Assembly (NCBI GenBank): GCA_900545445.1
Contig: UQZH01000009.1
Coordinates: 1-58,884 of the forward strand
From: an uncultured Collinsella sp.
Lineage (GTDB): Bacteria > Actinomycetota > Coriobacteriia > Coriobacteriales > Coriobacteriaceae
Direction of reading: 5' to 3'
DNA: 58,884 nt
The notes under the pieces are model-generated. The model saw only the letters and a program-made list of their open reading frames with translations, made no database searches and had not been told where the DNA came from. The position numbers were made by a program, and so were the translations under genes. This document shows positions 50,569 through 58,884 of the stretch, piece after piece (the stretch's first letter is position 1; each line of letters opens with the position of its first letter).

Positions 50569-51465
50569 ATGAAGCTCCAGCAGCTCAGATATGCCGTCAA
50601 AGTTGCCGAATGTGGCAGCATCACCGAGGCCTCGCGCCGGCTCTTTGTGTCGCAGCCTTCGATTACCGCATCGATTCGCGATCTCGAAAACGAGATGGGC
50701 GTGCACATCTTTGAGCGCACTAACAAGGGCGTCGTTGTGTCCGAGGAAGGTGAGACCTTCTTGGGCTATGCGCGCCAGGTACTCGACCAGGCCGACCTGC
50801 TCGAGGGCAAGTACAAGGGCGCATCCGAGCAGGTGCCGCACTTTAGTGTGAGCTGCCAGCATTATTCCTTTGCCGTTAATGCGTTTGTCGATGTGATCCG
50901 TGAGTTCGATGCCGCGCGCTACGACTTTACCCTGCGCGAGGAGCAAACCCACGAGATTATCGAGGACGTCGCGCACATGAAAAGCGAGCTCGGCATCCTG
51001 TATCTGTCGGAGCACAATCGCGAGGTCATCGAGCGCATGCTGGCGGCCAACGAGCTCGTGTTCGAAGGGCTCTTCTGCGCCACGCCGCACGTCTTTGTGT
51101 GTGCAGACCATCCGCTGGCTGGCCGCTCCAGCGTGACGCTCGAGGACTTGGAAGACTACCCGTTTTTGTCCTATGAGCAGGGCAGCTATAACTCGTTCTA
51201 CTATTCTGAGGAGCTGACCTCGACCTTTGAGCGCCGCAAGAATATCCGCGTGCGTGACCGTGCGACGTTGTTCAACCTGGTCATGGGCCTCAACGGCTAC
51301 ACGGTATGCTCAGGCGTGATCAGTCACGAGCTCAACGGGCCCGGCATCATCTCGATTCCGCTCGATGTAGACGAGTACATGGAGATCGGCATCATCACGC
51401 GCAAGAACACGACGCTTACGCGCTACGGCCAAGCCTATATCGACGTGATTCGTCAGCACATATAG
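50569..51465 (+). CDS. LysR-family transcriptional regulator
   Basis: A 298-aa regulator. MKLQQLRYAVKVAECGSITEASRRLFVSQPSITASIRDLENEMG is the winged HTH (1-60), followed by an effector-binding domain (about 90-295) with HFSVSCQHYSFAVNAFV and SELGILYLSE. This type sits next to MetE-like genes and may control them in response to a sulfur compound, in the way of MetR/YtlI-like regulators. AGGGAGG lies 5 nt before the ATG. It follows the HAD gene by 11 nt. The palindromes between it and the next gene are probable operators. Confidence 0.92.
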   Translation: MKLQQLRYAVKVAECGSITEASRRLFVSQPSITASIRDLENEMGVHIFERTNKGVVVSEEGETFLGYARQVLDQADLLEGKYKGASEQVPHFSVSCQHYSFAVNAFVDVIREFDAARYDFTLREEQTHEIIEDVAHMKSELGILYLSEHNREVIERMLAANELVFEGLFCATPHVFVCADHPLAGRSSVTLEDLEDYPFLSYEQGSYNSFYYSEELTSTFERRKNIRVRDRATLFNLVMGLNGYTVCSGVISHELNGPGIISIPLDVDEYMEIGIITRKNTTLTRYGQAYIDVIRQHI

Positions 51466-51511
51466 ACTGCTGCATTCTGTACGGGTCAAATCTCTTTATG
51501 GCAGTCCAAAC

Positions 51512-51580
51512 TGATATAGGAGGCATCTATATCAAACTGTTATAAACGTATATTTTGCGATGGCCATATGAGCGCTCATA
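51512..51580. promoter_or_regulatory. Two palindromes before the MetE-like gene
   Basis: TGATATAG and CTATATCA (51512-51534, 7-nt spacer) and a 14-bp perfect palindrome TATGAGCGCTCATA (51567-51580) precede the methyltransferase. Both could bind the LysR protein. The core ATGAGCGCTCAT also occurs at 6965-6976, upstream of the ribbon-helix-helix gene. Confidence 0.5.
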
Positions 51581-51620
51581 CTCTGTCCCAGTAAAGCAAC
51601 CAATGCAAAGGGAGATATCT

Positions 51621-52754
51621 ATGAGTGCTTTAACCACGCTGAACGCGCCGTTTCGCGCTGATATCGTCGGCAGCTTTCTTCGTCCGCAGGCCGTAAAGGA
51701 CGCCCGCGCTACCTATGCGGCAGGCGCGCTTGATGCCGAGGGGCTTAAGGCCGTCGAGGACGAGGCCATTCGCGATTTGGTGGCAAAGCAAAAGGCCGCC
51801 GGCCTGCAGGTCATCACCGATGGCGAGTTTCGCCGCAGCTACTGGCACCTCGACTTTATGTGGGGGCTCAACGGCATTGAACGCCGCACCTCGCGTACGG
51901 GTTATATGTTCCACGATGAGGAGACCACGGCCGACACCGTCGTGGTAACCGGCTCCATCAGCGGCGAGAACCACCCCTTCGTCGAGCACTTTAAGTTTGT
52001 AAAGGCACTTGAGGGCGAGGGCCACGTTGCACGCCAGACCATCCCGGCGCCGATTCAGACGTTCTCCGAAGTCACGCTCGACCGCTGCGATGGCCAGCAG
52101 GAGAGCTTGCGTGCTGTCTATAAGACCGACGAAGAACTCGCCGATGCCATCGCCGCAGCATATCGCACCGTGATTGCCGACCTGTATGCCGCGGGCTGCC
52201 GCAACATCCAGTTTGATGACTGCACCTGGGGCATCTACTGCGATACTGACTTTGTGTCCAAGACCGGCATGAGCCCGGTCGACCTGCAAAAGGTAAGCGA
52301 GCTGGGCGTGGCGCTCAACAACGCCGCCATCGCGGACAAGCCCGATGATTTGGTTATCAACACGCATGTATGCCGCGGCAACTACCACTCCACCTACGCT
52401 TTTGAGGGCGGCTACGACCCCATCGCGCCGTACCTGTTTGCGCATGAGGACGTTGACGCATTCTATCTGGAGTTCGATACGCCGCGCGCCGGTGGTTTTG
52501 AGCCGCTCAAGTACGTTGCCCCCGGCAAGAAGGTCGTGTTGGGTCTGGTGACCACCAAGGCGGCAGAGCTCGAGAACGAGGATGTTATCGTCGAGCGCAT
52601 CCGTGAAGCCGCAAAGTACGTGCCGCTCGAGAACCTGTATCTGTCGCCTCAGTGCGGCTTTGCCAGCTGCGAGATTGGCAACAAGCTGACCGAGGATGAG
52701 CAATGGGCAAAGATCGCGCTGGTCAAGCGCATTGCCGAGCGCGTTTGGAAATAG
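51621..52754 (+). CDS. MetE-like cobalamin-independent methionine synthase (YxjG/YxjH family)
   Basis: A 377-aa UROD/MetE-like TIM-barrel protein corresponding to the C-terminal half of MetE. It starts FRADIVGSFLRPQAVKDAR and shows the zinc ligands HVCRGNY (near 250) and LSPQCGFAS (near 348), with YLEFDTPRAGGFEPL between. Family members methylate homocysteine from a folate or other methyl donor. GGGAG lies 7-8 nt before ATG 51621; a TTG at 51555 is a longer but unlikely start. Adjacent to a LysR gene with palindromes between, so probably regulated by it. Confidence 0.9.
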   Translation: MSALTTLNAPFRADIVGSFLRPQAVKDARATYAAGALDAEGLKAVEDEAIRDLVAKQKAAGLQVITDGEFRRSYWHLDFMWGLNGIERRTSRTGYMFHDEETTADTVVVTGSISGENHPFVEHFKFVKALEGEGHVARQTIPAPIQTFSEVTLDRCDGQQESLRAVYKTDEELADAIAAAYRTVIADLYAAGCRNIQFDDCTWGIYCDTDFVSKTGMSPVDLQKVSELGVALNNAAIADKPDDLVINTHVCRGNYHSTYAFEGGYDPIAPYLFAHEDVDAFYLEFDTPRAGGFEPLKYVAPGKKVVLGLVTTKAAELENEDVIVERIREAAKYVPLENLYLSPQCGFASCEIGNKLTEDEQWAKIALVKRIAERVWK

Positions 52755-52801
52755 CGCTAGTGTTTGCAGGTGGCGGCGCGTGCGAGGCATAGTGTATCGC
52801 G

Positions 52802-52807
52802 TACAAT
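52802..52807 (+). promoter_or_regulatory. -10 box TACAAT before the NCS2 gene
   Basis: The box lies 70 nt before the ATG and has only a weak -35. Confidence 0.35.
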
Positions 52808-52876
52808 GGTTCGGATCGTATCGTTCGGGCAGGTTATCCGATATGCCTGATCGCCCTTCCATTCGAAAGGACATCC

Positions 52877-54211
52877 ATGTCCCAGTCCTCGACGCCCGCC
52901 GTCAGCGATGCCATCTACGACGCATCGTCGCTCGGCCGCCCGCGCATGTTCCTGCTCGGCCTACAGCACCTGTTTGCCATGTTTGGCGCCACCATGCTGG
53001 TGCCCGTGCTCACCGGCCTCTCGGTATCGGCAACGCTTTTGTTTGCCGGCTTGGGCACGCTGCTGTTCCACTTCCTGTCGCGCGGTAAGGTGCCGGCATT
53101 TTTGGGCTCATCGTTTGCCTTTATTGCCGGTTATGCCGCAATCGCGCCCAACGGCGAGACCGAGCTTTTGCCCTACGCCTGCCTGGGCGTAGCTTGTGCC
53201 GGTCTGCTCTATCCGGTGCTGGCGGCGCTCTTCCGCGCGTTTGGCGCCAAGCGTGTCATGCGTTTCTTTCCGCCGGTGGTGACTGGCCCCATCGTCATTT
53301 CCATCGGCTTGATCCTGGCAAGTTCCGCTATTGCTAACTGCCAGACCAACTGGCTTGTGGCTGTCATTGGCGTTGCCGTTATCGTCATCTGCAACATCTG
53401 GGGCCGTGGCATGGTCAAGATCGTGCCGATTTTGCTGGGCGTTGTGGTGAGCTATGCCGTTGCGGCTGCGCTCGGCGAGGTTGATTTCTCGGGCGTTGCC
53501 GCCGCTCCGTGGGTCGGTCTGCCCATCGTGTGGGACAACACCGTGTTTGCACTCTTTGGGCCGCAGTTCGATAGCGGTCTTGCCACGACGGCCATCATCA
53601 CCATCATGCCGCTGGCCTTCGCGACCATGATCGAGCATATCGGCGATATCTCTGCTATCGGTTCGACTTGCGAGCGCAACTACATTGCCGATCCCGGTCT
53701 GCATCGCACGCTGCTCGGCGACGGCCTTGCCACGATTCTGGCTTCGCTCTTTGGCGCTCCGGCCAACACTACGTATGGTGAGAACACCGGCGTGCTCGCC
53801 CTGACGCGCGTGTTCGACCCGCGCGTAATTCGAATTGCCGCGTGTTGCGCCATCGTGCTTTCGTTCTGCCCCAAGTTCGCGGCTGTCATTGCGGCCATGC
53901 CGGCGTGTGTGATCGGCGGTGTGTCGCTCGTGCTCTACGGCATGATCAGCGCTGTGGGCGTCCGCAACCTCATCGAGAACCAGGTCGATTTCCAGAACAA
54001 CCGCAACGTGCTGGTTGCCGCGCTGGTGCTCGTGCTTTCGCTCGGCATCGCGTACAGCACCGCCGGCGCCATCGTGTTGGAGCTGGGCGGCGTGACCATT
54101 TCGCTGTCCGGCATTGCCGTGGGCTCACTGGTGGGCATTGTGCTCAACGCCATCCTGCCGGGTAACGACTTTGAGTTTGATGTCTCCGAGCTTGAGGAGG
54201 CTGCTGAGTAG
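52877..54211 (+). CDS. NCS2-family uracil/xanthine permease
   Basis: A 444-aa protein with 12-14 helices. GLQHLFAMFGATMLVPVLTG (near 28-47) is the family start; FLGSSFAFIAG, PPVVTGPIVISIGLIL and IEHIGDISAIG (near 256-266, with the conserved Glu) are UraA-like. NTTYGENTGVLALTRVFDPRV is the second conserved Glu motif. It imports uracil or a purine with protons. AAAGGACATCC precedes the ATG. A single gene, ended by the terminator at 54237-54274. Confidence 0.92.
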   Translation: MSQSSTPAVSDAIYDASSLGRPRMFLLGLQHLFAMFGATMLVPVLTGLSVSATLLFAGLGTLLFHFLSRGKVPAFLGSSFAFIAGYAAIAPNGETELLPYACLGVACAGLLYPVLAALFRAFGAKRVMRFFPPVVTGPIVISIGLILASSAIANCQTNWLVAVIGVAVIVICNIWGRGMVKIVPILLGVVVSYAVAAALGEVDFSGVAAAPWVGLPIVWDNTVFALFGPQFDSGLATTAIITIMPLAFATMIEHIGDISAIGSTCERNYIADPGLHRTLLGDGLATILASLFGAPANTTYGENTGVLALTRVFDPRVIRIAACCAIVLSFCPKFAAVIAAMPACVIGGVSLVLYGMISAVGVRNLIENQVDFQNNRNVLVAALVLVLSLGIAYSTAGAIVLELGGVTISLSGIAVGSLVGIVLNAILPGNDFEFDVSELEEAAE

Positions 54212-54236
54212 CAGCTGCGTTCAGCTAAAACAAGAT

Positions 54237-54274
54237 ATGGTGCCCATGCGTATATGCGTGTGGGCACCATTTTT
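54237..54274 (+). terminator. Terminator after the NCS2 gene
   Basis: ATGGTGCCCA and TGGGCACCAT pair around TGCGTATATGCGTG (itself partly palindromic), followed by TTTTAA. The opposing esterase gene begins at once on the other side. Confidence 0.85.
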
Positions 54275-54938
54275 AATGTGTCAGTATCCAGTGGATGCCG
54301 CGGGCCATGCGTAAGTCGGTTTGGGCAAAGTGATTGCCGGGGTTGAGCTCCAGCGTTGTTGGAATGCCGCGCTCGACGAGCAACGCTTCCATCGCGCGTG
54401 TGTCGTCGAGTACATGCCGCATCATGCGGTTGGGCGTCTTGGTTTCCTTTTTGCCGAGTGACAGGTAGACGGCTTGCGGGCTGCCGGCAAAAGGGGCCGT
54501 GCTGGCACGGTCGACAAAGTCGGGAAACCATAGCGACCCCGATGCGCTTGCGACGCGGTCAAAGGCGTCGGTTTGCCAGAGGGACCAGAGTGCGAAGAGG
54601 CCCGCGAGCGAGTAGCCGGCAATGCCGCGCCAGGTGGGCGGCTGAGGAAGCGACGACTCGACCTGGGGGATTATCTGATTCAGCAGCTCATCAAGAAAAT
54701 CGGCAGCTTGGCCGCCGAAAGGCTCGGCATCGCGTACGGTCCCGTCGCATGCCCAGGGGCTCAGCTCGCGATTCCAATCGAGCCCGCCAATGGTGACGAG
54801 GGCGAATGGCGGACAGTCGAGCTCTCGGCAACACTTATAAACCTCGCTGCCGTCGCCCACGACCACAGGAAGGTAGATGACAGGCGCGCTTTCCGTATGA
54901 TTCGAATAAACGGTTATCTGCTTTTGATGCGCTTCCAT
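54273..54938 (-). CDS. Alpha/beta-hydrolase esterase (esterase D/BesA-like)
   Basis: A 221-aa hydrolase. VVVGDGSEVYKC and ALVTIGGLDWNRELSPW lead to GIAGYSLAGLFALW, the nucleophile elbow GxSxG with Ser near residue 109. Asp and His are expected in GKKETKTPNRMMRHVLDD (Asp) and NPGNHFAQTDLR (His near 203). Similar proteins cleave siderophore or carbohydrate esters (IroE/BesA). No signal peptide, so cytoplasmic. GAGAGAAG precedes ATG 54938. Substrate unknown. Confidence 0.85.
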   Translation of the reverse strand: MEAHQKQITVYSNHTESAPVIYLPVVVGDGSEVYKCCRELDCPPFALVTIGGLDWNRELSPWACDGTVRDAEPFGGQAADFLDELLNQIIPQVESSLPQPPTWRGIAGYSLAGLFALWSLWQTDAFDRVASASGSLWFPDFVDRASTAPFAGSPQAVYLSLGKKETKTPNRMMRHVLDDTRAMEALLVERGIPTTLELNPGNHFAQTDLRMARGIHWILTH

Positions 54939-55050
54939 GACGGGCTTCTCTCAGTGTTGTGATATCGGCAGCCCCAATTGTCGCACGCCAGCGTATGCCG
55001 GTTGGGCTAGACCAAAGACAATCTCGTGCATCCCCTGCGGACGCATATGG

Positions 55051-55088
55051 AAAACGCCACCGCCGGAGGGGAGCTCGGCGGTGGCGTT
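55051..55088 (-). terminator. Terminator after the first surface protein gene
   Basis: AACGCCACCGCC and GGCGGTGGCGTT are perfect 12-bp arms, with a TTTT tract on the minus strand at 55051-55054. Positions 55089-55145 hold only the 3' end spacer. Confidence 0.8.
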
Positions 55089-55145
55089 GTTAAACGGTGC
55101 TGGGGCTCGGGGCCTTCGCGGGAGCTGCCATGTGCGCAGAGGCGT

Positions 55146-56930
55146 CTAAGAACGCTTACGGCTCGCCATGGTGCCTGCGGCGAGAGCGGCTGTTCCCGCA
55201 AGGACGGTTGCCACGATGGCCGCACCCGAGGTGTCGCCGGTTGCCGCGAGCACGCCGGTAGTCTTGGCTTTCGTGGTTGAAGCCGCAACGGCCTTGGTCG
55301 GCTTTGAGCCCTCAGGCTTGGGGTTCTGCTTGGACTCCGCGGGCTTGCTTTCTGCGGGCTTGGTCTCGTCGGGCTTGGGGTCTTCCGGCTTGGCTACCTC
55401 GGGAGGTGCGATGGTCGTACTTTTGGCGACTGCTTTGATATAGAGGGAGTTGACCGTGGCGTCGCCCGTGCCGATGGCTTGGCCTGCCTCGTAGATGCCG
55501 TCACGGAGCTTGCGATAGTCAATGACCTTGCCGCCTTCGGGCGTCTGGATGGCGGCGTTCTCAATCTTGATGGTGCCGATTGTCTTGCCGTCAGCGCTCA
55601 TGGCACGGGCAAAGATTGCCGCTGTATCTCCTTCGGCCGTTACCTTGCTGCGGATGATCGAAATGGCTGCGGGTGTGACGCCCTCGCTGGTCTGGGCGAT
55701 GATGCCGATGTTCTCGCCTTGGGGTTCGCGCCTCGTCTCGCCATCTTGGTTTTCGCTGTAGGGGATGGGGCCGTCGCTGTTCTCGACATAGCGGGCTATG
55801 GCCTTGACAACGGAGTCGCTGATGTAGATGTGGCCGCCCTTCTCGTTGGGTCGATCGTTTCTGGTGGAGAATGCAGCCGAAACCTCGCCTTCCGCAAACG
55901 CGTCCACGGTGGAGCCGTTCTTGACGACGATGTCGTCCTGGTAGGTGAAGAGGGCGTTGGCGCCACCGTATCTGCCTTTACTTGCACGGACCGTCACGTT
56001 TGCATGATCGAGGGTGATGCCCTTGTGGGCATAGACGCCATATTCAACACCGTTTACGTTGAGGGAGGCGTTTGTGGCTGCGAGACTGCCCTTGGCCTCG
56101 ACGGCAGCGTCTTTCTCGGAGCTTGCCTTGACCTGGCTGCCGTCCGAGATGTTGATATTGCCGCCGCTCCAAAGGGCCTCACCATCGGCTGAGCTTGCCT
56201 CGACCGTCCCGCCACCCTTGATGGTGAGGTTCTTGTCGGCTCCAATACCCTTGTCCTTGGTAGCCCTGGCGGTGACGGCTCCGCTGTCGTCAATCGTGAT
56301 ATTGCCGTTTGCCCTGATGCCATCCGATGCACCCGTGGCGTTGACGTTGCCCGAACCTTTGATAGCGAGATCACCTCCGGCATTGATGGCATCAAACCCA
56401 GTGCTCGTGGCGTTGACGGATCCGGCTCCGTCGATGTTGATATTACCCGTGGTGAGGATAGCGTCCTCAGTAGATGTCACGCTGAGCGTGCCGCCCTCGT
56501 CGCCTTGGATATTGAGCTCGGCATTCTCGTTAGTGCCATGAGAAACGTTGATGCTTTCGATCCATTCGGCAGTGACGATGTTGGTTCCCGAGTAATTCAC
56601 GTTGAGCTTGCCTGCGGCCTGGATCTCGCCGCCGTTATAGTTGTTGAGCTTCAAGTCGTCGGCGCCGTCCCACGACCAGGTACCGGCCTCGTCGCTCGCC
56701 GCGGTGTTGTACTTGTTGCCGCCGACCTTGACCCATTCCGCTGCGAGCGAGACGCTCGGCATGAGCAGCGAGCTCACCGTGAGCGCGCACACGGCGCCCA
56801 CGACGATGCGGCGCGTCACGCGGCGCCAGCTGCCGTGCGCGAGTCCTATGCGATGGCGAACGTCGGGTTCGGCAACATGGGTTCCGGCGGTAGTGTCATT
56901 GCGTTTGGGGGTCGTGAACAAGGCTGCCAT
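55146..56930 (-). CDS. Beta-helix surface protein with LAATGD anchor (first of two)
   Basis: A 594-aa secreted protein. A long N-region (about 45 residues, RRVTRRIVVGAVCALTVSSLL then MPSVSLAA) precedes a signal-cleavage site before EWVKVGG. Residues about 110-500 are rows of short beta-helix repeats such as GNINIDGAGSVNAT, GDLAIKGSGNVNAT and GNITIDDSGAVTA. A Pro/Lys/Glu stalk (about 500-555; PEDPKPDETKPAESKPAES) precedes LAATGD, a hydrophobic helix and a final RKRS. LAxTG is the motif of class E sortases of high-GC actinobacteria, but no sortase is in the window. ATG 56930 is preceded by GGGAG at 6 nt. Similar carbohydrate-binding-domain proteins occur in Collinsella. Function, probably adhesion or polysaccharide contact, is inference. 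Confidence 0.85.
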   Translation of the reverse strand: MAALFTTPKRNDTTAGTHVAEPDVRHRIGLAHGSWRRVTRRIVVGAVCALTVSSLLMPSVSLAAEWVKVGGNKYNTAASDEAGTWSWDGADDLKLNNYNGGEIQAAGKLNVNYSGTNIVTAEWIESINVSHGTNENAELNIQGDEGGTLSVTSTEDAILTTGNINIDGAGSVNATSTGFDAINAGGDLAIKGSGNVNATGASDGIRANGNITIDDSGAVTARATKDKGIGADKNLTIKGGGTVEASSADGEALWSGGNINISDGSQVKASSEKDAAVEAKGSLAATNASLNVNGVEYGVYAHKGITLDHANVTVRASKGRYGGANALFTYQDDIVVKNGSTVDAFAEGEVSAAFSTRNDRPNEKGGHIYISDSVVKAIARYVENSDGPIPYSENQDGETRREPQGENIGIIAQTSEGVTPAAISIIRSKVTAEGDTAAIFARAMSADGKTIGTIKIENAAIQTPEGGKVIDYRKLRDGIYEAGQAIGTGDATVNSLYIKAVAKSTTIAPPEVAKPEDPKPDETKPAESKPAESKQNPKPEGSKPTKAVAASTTKAKTTGVLAATGDTSGAAIVATVLAGTAALAAGTMASRKRS

Positions 56931-57070
56931 GGTTGCTCCCGTTCTCATAGGGCCTATACGACTAGATTCAGCGTATCTGCTGGATGTTGCCGGCGGTAGT
57001 GCCGTTTGGAGGGCAAAATGGCCAAAATTGGGGAGAAATAGGCCGCACGCCGGCGCAGGGACCGGCGCTA

Positions 57071-57108
57071 AAAGAAAAGCGCGGGGCCGCATGGCGACTC
57101 CGCGCTTT
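57071..57108 (-). terminator. Terminator after the second surface protein gene
   Basis: AAAGCGCGG and CCGCGCTTT pair, with TTTTCTTTT after it on the minus strand. Between it and the gene (57109-57201) is a frame that reads WIAALAFLVYFFVA followed by a stop, without a start codon. Confidence 0.75.
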
Positions 57109-57201
57109 ATTGTTCAGCTTTTGCAGCCTTGCCCTTACGCTACGAAGAAGTAGACGAGGAAGGCAAGGGCCGCGATCCACCCGTCCCGTGCGAAAAAGTG
57201 T

Positions 57202-58884
57202 TTACGAGCGCTTGCGGCTCACCACGGCGCCCGCGGCGATGGCGGCTGTTCCCGCAAGGGCGGCTGCCACGATGGCTGCGCTCGAGGCGTCGCCGGTTGC
57301 TGCGAGTTTGCCGGCGATCTTGGCTCCCGTGGCTGCAACTGCAACGGTCTTGGTCGTCTTCGTGCCCTCGGACTTGGAACCCTCGGGCTTGGTCTCGCCT
57401 GGCTTCTCCTCGGGTTTGATCTCCTCGGGAGGCGCGATGACCGTGCTCTTGGCGACGGCTTCGTTATAGGGGGAGTCGATCACAGCGTCGCCCGTGCCGA
57501 TGGTTTGACCCACCACGTAGAAGATGCCGTCATCGAGTTCTTCCTTGTTGCGATAGCCAATGATCTTGCCGCCTGTGGGCGTCTGGATGGGAGCGCCTTC
57601 GATCTCGATGGTGCCGATTGTCTCGCCGTCCGCGCTCACGGCAAGGGCGAAGATTGCCGCCGTGTCTCCCTCAGCTGTGACCTTACTGCGGACAATCGAG
57701 ATGGTCGCGGGCGTGATGCCCTCCTTGGTCCGGGCAAAGATGCCGATGTTCACGCCCCTATGCTCGGGAATGACCGCGCCGCTTTGGTCGTTGCTGTAGT
57801 GATCGGGGCCGTCGCTACCGGACTCGACATAGCGGGCTATAGCCTTGACAACGGAGTCACTAATGTAGATGTGACCACCCGCTTCGTTGGGGTAGTAGTT
57901 TCTGGTGGAGATTGCGGTCGAGAACTGGCCTTCTGCGAACGCGTCCACGATCGAGCCGTTCTTGATGACGATGTCGTCCTCGTCGGTGAAGAGGGCGCTG
58001 GCTTCATCGTTCCCTGCGCTTGCACGGACCGTTACGGTTGCGCCATCGAACGTGATGCCCTTGTAGACATAGATGCCATACCCAACGCCACTTGCGTTGA
58101 GGGAAGCGTTCGTGACCGTGAGGCTGTTTTTACCGTCGATGGCGGCGTCTTCCTCGGAGCTTGCCTTGACCTGGCTGCCACCCGAGATCTCGATGTTGCC
58201 GTCGGCCCAAATCGCATTGTCTTTGATAGAGCTTGCCTCTACCTTGCCGCCGCCCTTTATGATGAGGTTCTCGTTAGCATCGATACCCTGATCCTCGGTG
58301 GCCTTGGCGGTGACGGTTCCGCTGTTGTCGATCGTGATGTTGCCGTCGGCCCTGATGCCATCCGAATCGCCCGTGGCGTTAACGTTTCCCGAGCCCTTGA
58401 TGGTGACATCGCCCCCGGCATCGATGGCATCGTGCTCGGTGCTCGTGGCGTTGACAGTGCCAGCGCCGTCGATGTTGATGCTGCCGACGGAAGTGATGGC
58501 GTCACGAAAAGATGTCACGTTGAGCGTGCTGGACGCGTCGCCCTGAATATTAAGCTCGGCGTTCTCGTTCGCGCCATCCTTAACCTTGATGCCGCGGCCA
58601 TCGCCGTTAGTGACGATGTTGTTGCCCTCGTAGCTCACGTTGAGCTTGCCCGCTGCCTCGATCGCGCCGGCGTTATAGCCGTTGAGCTTCATGTCGTCGG
58701 CGCCGTCCCAGGCCCAGGTGCCGGCCTCGTCGCCTGCTGCAGTGTTGTACTGAGTGCCGCCGACGTTGACCCACTTGGCCGCGAGCGAGACGCTCGGCAT
58801 GAGCAGCGAGCTCACCGTAAGCGCGCAGGCCAGGCCGCAGACGATGCGGCGCGTCACGCGGCGCCAGCTGCCGTGTGTGAGCAG
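57202..58884 (-). CDS. Beta-helix surface protein with LAATGD anchor (second, cut by window end)
   Basis: A paralogue of the protein at 55146-56930; 561 codons are visible and the N-terminus lies beyond the window. HGSWRRVTRRIVCGL then ACALTVSSLLMPSVSLAA matches the first protein's signal. The beta-helix rows (GSINIDGAGTVNAT, GDVTIKGSGNVNATGDSDG, GNITIDNSGTVTA) align row for row with it, and the tail KLAATGD, hydrophobic helix, RKRS is the same. The stalk is shorter (PEEIKPEEKPGETKPEGSK). It is upstream of the first gene on the same strand (272-nt gap), a clear tandem duplication. Apparent start codons inside the window (GTG near 58857) fall in the signal region and are not the real start. 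Confidence 0.85.
   Translation of the reverse strand: MLTHGSWRRVTRRIVCGLACALTVSSLLMPSVSLAAKWVNVGGTQYNTAAGDEAGTWAWDGADDMKLNGYNAGAIEAAGKLNVSYEGNNIVTNGDGRGIKVKDGANENAELNIQGDASSTLNVTSFRDAITSVGSINIDGAGTVNATSTEHDAIDAGGDVTIKGSGNVNATGDSDGIRADGNITIDNSGTVTAKATEDQGIDANENLIIKGGGKVEASSIKDNAIWADGNIEISGGSQVKASSEEDAAIDGKNSLTVTNASLNASGVGYGIYVYKGITFDGATVTVRASAGNDEASALFTDEDDIVIKNGSIVDAFAEGQFSTAISTRNYYPNEAGGHIYISDSVVKAIARYVESGSDGPDHYSNDQSGAVIPEHRGVNIGIFARTKEGITPATISIVRSKVTAEGDTAAIFALAVSADGETIGTIEIEGAPIQTPTGGKIIGYRNKEELDDGIFYVVGQTIGTGDAVIDSPYNEAVAKSTVIAPPEEIKPEEKPGETKPEGSKSEGTKTTKTVAVAATGAKIAGKLAATGDASSAAIVAAALAGTAAIAAGAVVSRKRS

Noticed and set aside
51630..52874. A 414-codon minus-strand frame
   Set aside because: Antisense to the MetE-like gene with no recognisable protein pattern.

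Overview
The window is a high-GC bacterial chromosome segment with tightly packed genes on both strands. It has no tRNA or rRNA gene, no CRISPR array, no intact transposase and no recognisable phage module. Gene content, frequent TACAAT-like -10 boxes, surface proteins ending in LAATGD plus a hydrophobic helix and RKRS tail, and many short palindromic elements suggest a gut actinobacterium of the Coriobacteriia, probably Collinsella or a close relative. That assignment is inference from gene style, not from a marker gene.

Layout. 0.2-3.5 kb: a large MacB-like ABC exporter. 3.5-7.6 kb: a membrane protein, a tRNA-dihydrouridine synthase and an orphan ribbon-helix-helix protein, embedded in repeat-rich DNA (long palindromes, two copies of a composite repeat, a 229-bp MITE-like element). 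7.6-17 kb: glutaredoxin, an XRE/zinc-ribbon/TipAS regulator, TrmO, a PatB/MalY-type PLP lyase, a PPOX-fold protein, a hybrid histidine kinase with two solute-binding sensor domains, a small ion channel, a LOG-family protein and a ClC channel. 17-20.3 kb: an EamA exporter and a GntR (YtrA-type)/ATPase/permease operon with a clear operator. 20.5-28 kb: release factor 3, a queuosine-precursor-type transporter behind a possible preQ1 riboswitch, an SDR, uracil-DNA glycosylase, a divergent EamA/LysR pair and a MATE exporter. 28-33.8 kb: RlmA- and RsmJ-like rRNA methyltransferases, small membrane and zinc proteins, a GNAT enzyme and a Tet(M)-like GTPase. 33.9-38.7 kb: a class-II UvrA flanked by two paralogous Orc1/Cdc6-like AAA ATPases. 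38.8-41.7 kb: TrmL, a COG0523 GTPase, an ArsC-fold protein without its catalytic cysteine and a flavodoxin-like protein. 41.8-46.1 kb: two paralogous cyclic-di-GMP proteins, one split by an in-frame TGA. 46.5-52.8 kb: a patatin, a TPP-riboswitch-controlled thiamine salvage operon, a HAD phosphatase, and a LysR regulator beside a MetE-like methyltransferase. 52.9-58.9 kb: an NCS2 uracil/xanthine permease, an esterase and two tandem beta-helix surface proteins, the second running off the window.

The most unusual feature is the non-coding layer. At least ten hairpins share a GGGACAG-like core but have arms that differ in sequence from copy to copy while staying self-complementary. Several lie exactly at gene ends, where they supply the stop codon, or against promoters. 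A second family of roughly 190-bp palindromes shows the same covariation. Together with the paired ATPases around UvrA2 and the nonsense-split GGDEF gene, these are the points most worth a second look.
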